A stretch of DNA of 64,000 nt. Origin: Bimuria novae-zelandiae CBS 107.79 (taxonomy: Eukaryota > Ascomycota > Dothideomycetes > Pleosporales > Didymosphaeriaceae). The stretch spans positions 2,300,809 through 2,364,808 of the forward strand of contig ML976656.1 in NCBI GenBank assembly GCA_010015655.1. Reading direction: 5' to 3'. Position numbers and translations under genes: made by a program. Positions 55,685 through 64,000 of the stretch are shown here, piece after piece (position 1 is the stretch's first letter; each line of letters begins with the position of its first letter). The notes beneath the pieces were generated by a model. It saw only the letters and a program-made list of their open reading frames with translations, ran no database searches and was not told the DNA's origin.

Positions 55685-55852
55685 ATGCGGGCGGCCCAAG
55701 CTTCCATACTGAACCGTCACATAGCTCAAATTTATCTGGACATCGACTACGGGGATGTGAACGTGGAGGTTGCAGCGAAATTCATTGAGCAGGGAATGAA
55801 ATATGCGAAAACTGAGAGAACAACTGATGGACTGTTCATTGTAGAAGTCTGA
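55685..55852 (+). CDS. small frame or 3' gene relic, unknown
   Basis: A 55-codon frame ends in TGA at 55850-55852, with protein-like composition (NRHIAQIYLDIDYGDVNVEV, then KFIEQGMKYAKTERTTDG). The same frame is also open further upstream, to the edge of the AT-rich region. I do not recognise the family. It could be the 3' end of a gene destroyed by the transposon nest or a small hypothetical gene. It converges with the SDR gene. Confidence 0.3.
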   Translation: MRAAQASILNRHIAQIYLDIDYGDVNVEVAAKFIEQGMKYAKTERTTDGLFIVEV

Positions 55853-55992
55853 TGTTGTTACGAGCCTATGTACTACCATCTCCCACAGCGCATCACTTCT
55901 TCTGTTCAGCTACAGTCCGTGCTCAAGCACTCAATCCAAGTTTTAAACTTTGCTTGGCTCGTAATGGCAACTGCACTTTCCGTCCCCTACCA

Positions 55993-56919
55993 TTAAGGAA
56001 AGAATGCCCGTGTCTTGTTCATGTACTCTTCGTCGTCATTCTTCTCGCCATACTTTGCCTTGAACAGCGGGCTGGTCTCATGCCCCAAGACGTACCTAAA
56101 TTTCTTGAGTCCGTTGTTGGCCGCTCCGTAGACAACCTCCGCCACTTCCGCAGCAGTCTTAGCCCCTTCAGCTTGGTCTGAGAGTGGCTTCGCCTTTTCC
56201 AGCGTTTTCCCAGCATACTCCTGGTAATGAGCCAATATTTCTCTCTTCTCTGGGCTTTCTCCGCTGAAGCCGCTCTTCTGTCCCATGAACGTCCCCACGA
56301 GTGTAGGCTCCGAATCTGGAAAGCTGTTTAAACCGAATTTGGTGCCCTTGATACCGCCTGCAGGAATGACATTCTTGACGATGATGTTCTGAACACCCAG
56401 TTCGTGGTGCAGGACTTCGGCGAGGCCATCGACAGCAAACTTGCTTGAGGTATAGTAGGAAAAGAGCGGGATGCCGTTCAAGCTACATCCGGACCCGATG
56501 TTGATGATAATGCTATCCTTGTTCGCTGCTTTGGATGATCTGCGCAGATGGGGTATAGCCAAGCGCGTGATCTCGGCTGGGCCGAAGAAGTTGACTTCGA
56601 ATTGCTTGCGCAGCTTTTCCTGCGAGAGGAGCTCGAAAGCCCCTAGAACATTGACGCCGGCATTGTTGACGAGTACTTCGATGCTTCCAAAGGTCTTTAC
56701 GGCAGTGTCGAGTGCGGGTTGAAACGTTTCAGGCTTCGTAAGCTCGATAGGGACAAGGAGGAGTCGTTTGATGTCTTGAACTTGGAGGTCCAGGAGATCT
56801 TTGGATGCTTCCGGGTTGCGGCTTACAGCAACCACATTCCAACCGTTCGAGAAGAAGATACGGACAATCTCAAGTCCAATGCCTGAGCTGGAGCCGACGA
56901 TGAAAACGGTTCGGGTCAT
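55993..56919 (-). CDS. short-chain dehydrogenase/reductase (classical SDR, 308 aa)
   Basis: A single intact exon. The NAD(P)-binding motif is VGSSSGIG (8-15) after the first strand, NNAG is at 85-88, and the catalytic set is Ser143, Tyr156 and Lys160 (YTSSK), with the structural PAGG turn at 187-190. These are complete, so an active oxidoreductase of the classical SDR type is expected, reducing or oxidising a carbonyl/alcohol with NAD(P)(H). The Arg at position 34 after the second strand (VSRNP) hints at NADP preference. The acidic C-terminal tail (EKNDDEEYMNK) is of a kind seen in related fungal SDRs. It is divergent from the bZIP factor over 315 bp. The substrate is unknown. Confidence 0.85.
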   Translation of the reverse strand: MTRTVFIVGSSSGIGLEIVRIFFSNGWNVVAVSRNPEASKDLLDLQVQDIKRLLLVPIELTKPETFQPALDTAVKTFGSIEVLVNNAGVNVLGAFELLSQEKLRKQFEVNFFGPAEITRLAIPHLRRSSKAANKDSIIINIGSGCSLNGIPLFSYYTSSKFAVDGLAEVLHHELGVQNIIVKNVIPAGGIKGTKFGLNSFPDSEPTLVGTFMGQKSGFSGESPEKREILAHYQEYAGKTLEKAKPLSDQAEGAKTAAEVAEVVYGAANNGLKKFRYVLGHETSPLFKAKYGEKNDDEEYMNKTRAFFP

Positions 56920-57234
56920 ATTGGGAGGATGGTTTGACTTGTTTTACTGGTAACCGACGGACGACTGATCTGCGATAGAAAATACTGTGCTACCGAACTT
57001 ACAGCTTTGATACTTCTATGTTACAGAGTAGATTGTCTCTCGCACCGATGCCCGTGCCTCCCTCTGGATAATCAACCTAACCGTTTTGGGCAGAGTTAGG
57101 GGACGATGAGCTCAGCAAGGCCAAAGGATGCATCTGCAGTTGCGACACAATGCTCATCCTGCTTACTTTCCCACGCACATCGAAGATAATCAAGGAAATC
57201 ATCCAGAAACGAAAATCTCTAGCTAGCGGAGAGG
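56920..57234. promoter_or_regulatory. shared promoter of SDR and bZIP genes
   Basis: 315 bp between two divergent start codons. It would carry the core promoters and 5' UTRs of both. It includes a short upstream frame (ATG at 57108) ending before the bZIP start, which could act as an upstream ORF. Confidence 0.5.
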
Positions 57235-58316
57235 ATGCCCGTGCAACCCGACGCGAATACTCCCGCCATCAGAGCACACGGGCGGGCAAAAGCCGCACTA
57301 TCCGAGAAGAGGAGACAACAGAACCGAGCAGCTCAGAAAACCTACCGTACGAGCACCACTCGTTAGTATGGATCAAAACGCTGAAATGCAGGCTCTTAGG
57401 AGAGAAACGTAAACGCAAATTGAAGGAACTGGAAACACTTACCTCGAGTCGAAGCCCGTCCAACCCAAGCACCGATACAACGACGAATAGTGCCAGTGCA
57501 GTAAGTTCAGTTGGTCAAGGCAATACCGAACGTGCAAATGACGAAGCAAATACTGCATTCGAGAATCCGGATTGGCTCTTCGACTTCACCACTCCGGCAG
57601 CACTAGATTGGCTACCCGCGTCCCCTTTCGCCAATCCAACACCACACACGACAACTGTGCGCCACAAAATAGACTTCCCCGCGCAGCCCTCGCAGTCACA
57701 GCGCGACGTGCTTGCTCGAGCGGTCTTCGCGACCTTTTCACGCGCCCGAAACGCCAACTCGTTGTTCTCTTTCGACCCCTACCGCAACAACCTAAACGTC
57801 ACGACCCTTTCATTCGCCGCAGGGTTCTTCGCCAACACACTACATTTGGGTCTCGTGGAGCATGAGTATTGCCACGAAACGGCCGAATCAAACTTTTACC
57901 GTCCTAGCATAGCTGCATCGCCGTATGCGGAAACCATGGTGCTGGCCGTGCAACGTAGCTTCGATGGCTTAAAACCTGATTTGAGGCCTACATCAACGCA
58001 AATCAAGACTTCGCATCATCCGGCTCTTGACTTGCTTCCTTTACCTACCCTGCGGACGCGGTTAATAGAAGGCCTGCATCATAAACCTCCATTCGTCAAC
58101 GAGCTTGAATTTTGGGAAGACCTTAGAGAGGATGGCATCGTGTGCTGGGGGAACGCCAGTGCGGAGTTGTGCGGTGGAGGTGTCCCTTGGGATGCTAGGA
58201 GCTGGGAGGCGAAGCAGTGGTTTCTTGACAAGTACCGTGGTATCCTTGGAGACGAGGAAGACGAGCTTTGGCGGGCCAGCCAGTGGTGGCGGGAGATGAG
58301 AGGCGAATATCTCTAA
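57235..58316 (+). CDS. bZIP transcription factor with DUF3425 domain (342 aa)
   Basis: Exon 1 is 57235-57346 and exon 2 is 57400-58316, separated by a 53-bp intron (GTACGA...CTTAG, phase 1). Splicing restores a bZIP basic region at residues 24-43: KRRQQNRAAQKTYR in exon 1 followed by EKRKRKLKELE in exon 2, with N30 and R38 at the N-x7-R spacing. The leucine repeat is short (L45, L48, L51). The C-terminal half has the DUF3425 pattern, including FWEDLREDGI and the closing WDARSWEAKQWFLDKYR and DELWRASQWWREMRGE. A longer unspliced frame from 57150 lacks the basic region and is rejected as the start. It is a nuclear DNA-binding regulator, possibly of the adjacent SDR gene. Confidence 0.85.
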
Positions 58317-58858
58317 TGTTAGTTATTTCCTGTGGTCAGAGCACGGGATTGTAGTTGCTAAAGGATAGCGGATTTCAAAGACACAGCGAGAGACGGGGAG
58401 AAGTATGCGATCGTGATTGTAGCATCCCGTACTCGGACGTTCTCGAAAGGATCCGTCTTGGTAGCATGTGACCACATCGCAATTGCTGCTGCACAGTTTC
58501 GGCGCCACTTTATTTTATTTTATTTTATTTTATTTTTTTGGATAACTCGCTGACGTTACACTGCTATCCTACATGTTCATCAAGTCTAACCTCAGGTCGT
58601 TTTGTGTGACTCGCCATATCATCCACTGACAGTTATTGTTTATTGCCCTCGCAGAGAATCTTCTGGAGCCAGAGAAAGTTATTCGTGACCTCTGCTTATT
58701 GGATTAGCGCCAGATCGAAGAGTGAAGTATAATCTCACGTACGAGTGAAAGAAGGCCAATCATTGAACCCAACGGTATAACCAACCCTCATCATCTCGCT
58801 GACGAAGTACGCACGGCGTACAGATGACTGTCTACTCGCTGCGCCACCCGTCAACAGT
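58317..58858. other. intergenic with (TTTTA)n microsatellite
   Basis: A convergent intergenic region between the bZIP and the next regulator. 58511-58539 is a TATTT repeat of about five units ending in a T run. It should hold both terminators. Confidence 0.6.
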
Positions 58859-60601
58859 CTAGAAATTGTTAGCATCTGGGCTGTTGTGTGGAAATCTACC
58901 GCTCCTCACGTACATCCAAGTATATAGGTACGGCGCCGTCTTCCAAAAGTCAAGGGGGAATAGCTTGAGCACATCGTGAAGGCGACCCACAGCAACCGTA
59001 TTCTGGGGGTCATCGTGCATAATCCTGAACGCTACCGCTCCAAAGTGAATCGTAGCTGCCAGTCGAATGGCTTCTTGTACTTTACCCTCTATGGTGTGAG
59101 GAATAGGATCTGTCTCAGAACCGCCCTTCCTTTGCAATCGAGCCCAAATGTTTCGTTGGCGAGATCGAAATGGCGATGCTCCATTGAGTGCCGCTTTTGG
59201 ATTGAGAATCTCGACGCAAAGTATCTCAAAGGCATCAAATGCATCTCTGAGTACATCGAGGCTGGACCGAAGTTCTGGGATTGAGATTACTGAGTGAGAC
59301 TCCGGATTATTTACCACGCGAAGCGGTGAGTGGGCGAAGTATGTTTTTCGAACGCCCGGGGGTACATCTCGGAGGACTGGCCTTGTCACTTCGAGGAAAA
59401 AGGGGGGTTTATTAGAGCAGCAGGAGTGCATGATATCAACACTAAACGTTTGAGCAATAATTACCGTGCATAAAAATCCCAACTTACAGTAATGCAAAAT
59501 TTCCGATGTAGAGGCCATCCTCAGACATAAATGTCTCTATTCCTCCCCGCATGTCGAACATTTGCTGGAGGCCTCGCTCGTGAGTGATGACTTGATCACT
59601 ACCTCGAAGATTCTTTGACTTGTCAGCTAGTTGTAGGCAAGGATGGAGTTACAACAAAATACCTCGTACATGGCCATTGCAACAACAGTCATTATGGTCT
59701 CATCAGCCAGAGCAGTGGAAGGGTCCTCTAAAGCTGCATTGATCAGCTGGAGGTTACGAGCCTTGAAGTAGTGATCGTCGTTTCCGACTATTCCGTGTAC
59801 GAGATCCCGGTGAGCGCAATAGAATAGAGAGTATGATAGCAATATTATTGAGCTTTTACGAGGTTGCTCAAACCAATATGTGAGTGTGCTCCTAGCGTCT
59901 GGAGCGCTGCCTTGGAAGCTCACGAAATCTATCATAGGGAAGCGTCAGAAAAGGGCATTCGTGAGTGCCCCCAGGCTCAGGAACTTACAATGAGACACGA
60001 CTTCGTTTACCCGGTTAAGCCACGTTTCCGGCATCCATGATGAATCAGCCAGAACAGGAAGAGGCTGCACCTGCGGGCTCACAAAGGGCGAGTCTGTCCA
60101 GGGAGAATGTGGACTATGTAATCTCTCGCCATTATTTTGGCGCTTGCTTGAGTCTGTTGTATTGCTTGACCTAAGATCTCTCCTTAACCGGGCTTCCAAT
60201 CGCTGATTAGACTCTTGCTCGATAGGCTGAGATGTTCTGCGCAGGAGTAAAAGCTCTGCAGATCCGCCAGCAGAGTCCCTGATTGGCGAAAATTGGCTTG
60301 CTGGAATGGCACGTGATGGTGGCACGATATGAGGTTGCAATGGCTGATGCATCGCTTGGTATTGCCTTAGCATCTCGGTCCGAGCCGCGCTAGTACGAGC
60401 AGGTGACTGTTCACATAAAGAAGATCCATCTACTTGAGTCAGTACATATTCCACTATTCACCTTGAGTGCAAGTACTTACCTCGATAGCGTTCTTTTGCT
60501 TCTCTTCTCTTCTTTTGAGACTCTCTCATTACATGCGACTTGACCAGCTCAGACTTCTCCGGCCGTGCCCCTTTGTGCGATACGAAAGTGAAGTTAACCA
60601 T
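58859..60601 (-). CDS. fungal-specific transcription factor, Fungal_trans_2 type, no zinc cluster (512 aa)
   Basis: Five exons on the minus strand: 60601-60481, 60432-59989, 59928-59663, 59612-59488 and 59441-58859. The introns are 46-60 bp with GT-AG ends, and all phases agree. The start MVNFTFVSHKGARPEKSE leads into a short basic stretch (KSHVMRESQKKRREAKERYR), a form seen in fungal regulators that lack Zn2Cys6 cysteines. A serine/proline-rich linker and an all-helical middle domain follow, with TYWFEQPRKS, LINAALEDPSTALADETI and GGIETFMSEDGLY, as in the Fungal_trans_2 (DUF3468) family. No internal stops. A nuclear regulator is inferred; target genes are unknown. Confidence 0.8.
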
Positions 60602-61426
60602 GACGAATAAGTAACCGATATGGCAAGTTCTCGACTATTCAATACCAACGCCCAACAGGGTCCCTTTCCCGATGATTGTTCAAGACCAGATTCGAGGACA
60701 TGATCCATGTATACCCCTGCCCATCTACTATATCTGAATGATGGACGTGAAGGTGTAATCGCACGGGAAGTAGCCTGGTCGGGGAAATGTACGAGGATCG
60801 GGGAGTTTGTTGATGCCCGGTGCGGGAACTGTATCGCGATCGTGAAGACTCGGTTGGCGGCCAAACGGAGAAAACGGGGCCTTTAGATATTAAGCTAATG
60901 ATCGGTCGGCGCTGTTGTACAGTTCGATCGATAGTGGTCGGACAGTGTCAGCCCTAGGGGTGCGCCTCGTGTTAACAAGATCTGGAGCCTGCAAGCGAGC
61001 GGCAGGAAGTAGATACTGGCCAATAACACCTCCTCACAGCCATGTGTTCGCACATCTAGTGGGTTCTCTTCCGTTATATACGCACTTACGGACGCCACGC
61101 GTATTCCGCAGCTGGAGGCGAACCACTCGGATCATGGGCTCGAAATTGAGCGGGCGCATGATGTACCCTTCGAAAGGCGTAATTGCAGGCCAAGTTGATG
61201 GGTTCGCCGTAGTACCGGCCATGCAACCTCGCGCGGAGACCAACACGATGGAAGGAGACAAACCAATGGCTCGTGCAGCGCTATGGGGCACTACAAGGAG
61301 CTCGTTTTTTGTGAGTCATATGCCAAGGTATCTTCGAGGTGACAGTGCTGCACCACAACCATAATCTTTAATGATAATTTATAATAATCTAGGAGGTAAA
61401 AGAGACAATTTAGAGCTGTTTTCCTA
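60602..61426. other. upstream region of the regulator, no further gene identified
   Basis: Unique GC-normal sequence. Frames are open on both strands (60915-61364 plus, 61034-61291 minus), but neither has a recognisable domain or a convincing splice structure. It ends at the pogo-D terminus. Confidence 0.4.
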
Positions 61427-61428
61427 TA

Positions 61429-63458
61429 ACGTACCTGGCAAGCGAGCTGATCAGGCAAGCGAGCTGATCACTCTGCCAAGACCCCACCAAAATCTATACT
61501 CTACACGATAGTATAGAACGCGCATATAGTTATTAAAAATTATAGTAGGCTAATTTATTTAGAATTTAGTTTTACTTATTTCTTATATATACGTAAGTTA
61601 TGTTTAGTCTTACCGTAGCGCCTATAGCGTTATTAAGTAGACTTATTCTTATTAGCGCGCGCCCTTATCTTTACCTTTTTTCTATTACTACACGCCTTAA
61701 ACTCCTTTAGAGCAATTAGCTACTAGCCCTTTTTAGTAAAAAGGGCTTTTTCCTGCTATAGTTACTTTCTCTTATATAATTTATATTATATAGTAGCCCT
61801 ATTAGTAGCTTAAAGCTTAGTAATCTATTTTTACGCTAATACTAACTTATACGCTACTATTACTATACTTTTTATTATTTTTAAGGGCCTTAACTATACC
61901 TATTAAGGAACTATTTAGGTGCCTTTAAATTCTCTCCTTTACTAGTATTAATTATAACCTTAATTTTAGCATATTACTTAGTATTTATAACTACTATATA
62001 ATATTACGTATAGTATAAAGTAAAAGCGTATGTAGGCTAATATTAAGCTTTAATATTATTACTTTTAAACTAAAAAGAACTAAACTAGCGCCTTTAAAAC
62101 TTTCAAAAAATATTATTTTTTATAATTATTACCTTAAAAGTAGTAATAAAGCATAGGAGGAACTTAATTTTAGTAATATATATAATATAGTTACGTATTA
62201 GATCCTTAGATTAGCGCTTATACGCCTTCTTTAACGGCGCGAAACACCTTATATTTAGAAGCTATAGGAGGTGCAACAAATGCGTAAGCATATAAAAAGT
62301 ATCACGAGAGGCTACAGGTCGCTAAATCAGGAACTTAGAGAGCTTAATTAACTAGGCTACTATGTACATACTCAGGTGTAATACAAGAGGATGGTTAAGG
62401 AGTAGGAATATAAGTAGACAAGGCTATATAAATAGGGGCTATAAATAGAATATATAGGGGTATACGGGCTAGCGCTAGTACTTTAGTAATAGCGTAGCCA
62501 AGGTATTACGGATACTAGAGGTATAGTGATAAAAAGTAATAATTTTATTTCCTTTATAATAGTTTTAGAATTTAAGCGAGTAATAGCTCTTACAGCTATT
62601 AATAATAAGTAAACGTGTTATACTAATAGTATGCTTTTTATATACTTATTAAAGTGCTTTAACTATTATAGACTAAGCTTATTTATTAACTAGATATTTT
62701 TAGAGACTATAATAACCTAATCGTGAGGTAGGTCCTTCTCCTTATACTAGATAGAGAGGTGGTGCTTGCCCTAAAAGATAAGAAAGGGTAAAATCGCCTA
62801 CCCTATCGTGTTAATACCTTTAATAACTATAGTCTATTTATAGTTATCTTATTATACGCTTTTTAGCTGTCCTTAGTGCTTAAAATTTATAATAATTACT
62901 TTAGTTAATATTATGCTTATTATAAAGCTAGTTTTATTAAAGTTATAAGTATTTTTATTTAGGATACCATGCTTGGCTTTAGTATTCTTTACGAGCTGGA
63001 ACCAGCCCTGTATAACGTCGGAATACTTATAGAGGGCTCTTTTATATTAAACTTTTAATTAAACTTTATTATAAGCTCTAGCTAACGCTTAATAAATTTT
63101 ATAGCTTACTTTTAACTAATTAGTCCTTAGTTACACTTAACCTATTAAATATTAGTATTATCTACTACTATAATAATCTAGGACAGAAATCCTCGTACGT
63201 CTAAGTTAAGTAAATTCTAAATAGGTACCTGCTCCTTTATTAAAAGGAGTTTTTTTAAGTTAGGGATATAATTATATTAAAAAGTAATTCTAACACGTCT
63301 TGTGCTTAGTATATTTTAAGAAATATTATAAATAACTATAGCGCGTTACTAGCTTAGTATTATATCTTATTTAATAGCCTAAATTATAAGCTATATATAA
63401 GCTTCTTTTAACTATAGTAGTTAATAAGGTGGTTAAGACATTGCGTTATACTATCCCC
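61429..63458 (-). mobile_element. pogo-D: pogo/Tigger-like element, 5' end missing
   Basis: The left (3') terminus starts ACGTACCTGGCAAGCGAGCTG after TA at 61427-61428. It has two tandem GGCAAGCGAGCTGATCA units, then CCCCACCAAAA. The transposase reads on the minus strand from about 63443. The matching 5' terminal repeat should lie right of it but is absent; unique-type sequence begins at about 63455-63465. The element is therefore truncated or interrupted there. Confidence 0.75.
61560..63443 (-). pseudogene. pogo-D DDE_1 transposase remnant
   Basis: On the minus strand the helix-turn-helix region (about 63440-63270) gives way to a CENP-B-type part with LNLDVRGFLS (about 63200). The core near 63030-62890 reads IQGWFQLVKNTKAKHGIL and NTYNFNKTSFI (family NFDETGF). 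Further blocks are IVIKGINTIG and GKHHLS. Stops and Asp-to-Asn changes are typical of RIP. The C-terminal part toward 61560 is too decayed to follow. It is inactive. Confidence 0.7.
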
Positions 63459-63618
63459 CGCAGGGCCTGAATCTGCCGTACACGGGCCACATATGAATGG
63501 CCAATTAGATGAAAGCGTTTGAAACCTCCAAACCTTGCATCGTGATGTCAGCAATTCCCAAAAATCGTCAATTACCAGCTAAAATAAACCTTTTTTAGAA
63601 GCTCTACCATCTGCAACT

Positions 63619-64000
63619 ATGCCTAAAGGTGCCGTGACGCTGAGCAATGATGCTGACTTCGTCAGGTACACAAAGTACTCGAAAAAAGCTGGTGTTTTGC
63701 CCAATCTGCCAAAGGATCCGCCACCCGACTGGCAACCGCTCAAGATCAACAACCCACGTATTTTTGGTGAGGCGGAGATACCTGAAGGTATCGCGGGGGA
63801 TCCTATTTCCCTATTCGAGTTGTTTTTTGACGTCGACGTCCTCGATAGTATCGCCCACCATACGAATCGCCACGCTGAGTTGCTCCGGCAAGCGCCCTCG
63901 CAGGAATATTGTAGAGACTGGAAACCGACGTCACCGGCAGAGTTGTACACGTACTTTGCAATCATCGTCTATATGGGAGTCCATCGCGAACCGTCACTGA
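63619..64000 (+). CDS. piggyBac-type transposase (DDE_Tnp_1_7), 5' part, open at window end
   Basis: The ATG at 63619 opens a frame of 127 codons that runs off the window without a stop. The start MPKGAVTLSNDADFVRYTKY is followed by a block typical of piggyBac transposases: SLFELFFDVDVLDSIAHHTN, then WKPTSPAELYTYFAIIVYMG. The catalytic Asp residues lie further on, outside the window. Its base composition is GC-normal and it shows no RIP stops, in contrast to pogo-D next to it. It may be a recent or domesticated copy. The TTAA target and CCC-type end that the family should have could not be placed with certainty; a CCCCC lies at 63461-63467. Confidence 0.75.
   Translation, partial: MPKGAVTLSNDADFVRYTKYSKKAGVLPNLPKDPPPDWQPLKINNPRIFGEAEIPEGIAGDPISLFELFFDVDVLDSIAHHTNRHAELLRQAPSQEYCRDWKPTSPAELYTYFAIIVYMGVHREPSL

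Noticed and set aside
57150..57234. Upstream start for the bZIP gene
   Set aside because: The unspliced N-terminus lacks the basic region; splicing with ATG 57235 gives a complete bZIP domain.
60529..60864. 111-codon minus-strand frame
   Set aside because: It overlaps exon 1 of the regulator in another frame and covers its 5' UTR; no domain seen.
60915..61364. 149-codon plus frame and overlapping 85-codon minus frame
   Set aside because: They are open on both strands without any recognisable motif; probably chance in GC-normal DNA.

Overview
The window comes from a filamentous ascomycete (Pezizomycotina; a Dothideomycete-like genome is a guess). The evidence is GT-AG introns of about 45-60 bp in the intact genes, fungal-specific families (an EthD-like pair, a bZIP-DUF3425 factor, a Fungal_trans_2-type regulator, an Ayg1-like hydrolase), and long AT-rich tracts of transposons whose reading frames are broken almost only by TAG/TAA. 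Those stops look like C-to-T changes at CpA, the signature of repeat-induced point mutation (RIP). No bacterial features, rRNA or tRNA genes were seen.

Layout. (1) 1-2836: a pogo/Tigger-like element (copy A1) inserted in the tail of a related element (E). (2) 2839-18720: a gene island resembling the remains of a secondary-metabolism cluster: EthD-like gene 1 (minus), a 5'-truncated MFS exporter, an Ayg1-like serine hydrolase and EthD-like gene 2. It has been invaded by a two-gene Tc1-like element (3809-7296), a hAT element inside the intron of EthD gene 2 (12344-15472) and a second pogo copy, A2 (15996-18108). (3) About 18970-55660: a RIP-degraded nest. A gypsy chromovirus is the base layer. 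It was split by copia-1 (21209-34468, minus), which was split by pogo-B (23487-30861), which was split by copia-2 (24428-29976). The same gypsy was split by copia-4 (34628-46553, minus), whose LTR carries copia-3 (40624-46443), and by a solo LTR (49372-49616). Target-site duplications (TSDs) can be read for every one of these insertions. Another solo LTR, pogo-C (51713-53580) and a larger LTR follow. (4) 55685-61426: an intact gene island with an SDR oxidoreductase divergent from a bZIP-DUF3425 factor, then a five-exon regulator without a zinc cluster. (5) 61429-64000: a truncated minus-strand pogo-D element, then the open 5' end of a piggyBac-type transposase running off the window.

How the genes fit together. 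EthD proteins, an Ayg1-like hydrolase and a DHA2 exporter are typical partners in aromatic polyketide pathways, but no synthase is present and the exporter has lost its N-terminus, so the cluster appears incomplete or decaying. The SDR and bZIP share a 315-bp promoter and sit next to a second regulator, which suggests a small regulated redox module. Product names rest on motif recognition only; no database search was run.
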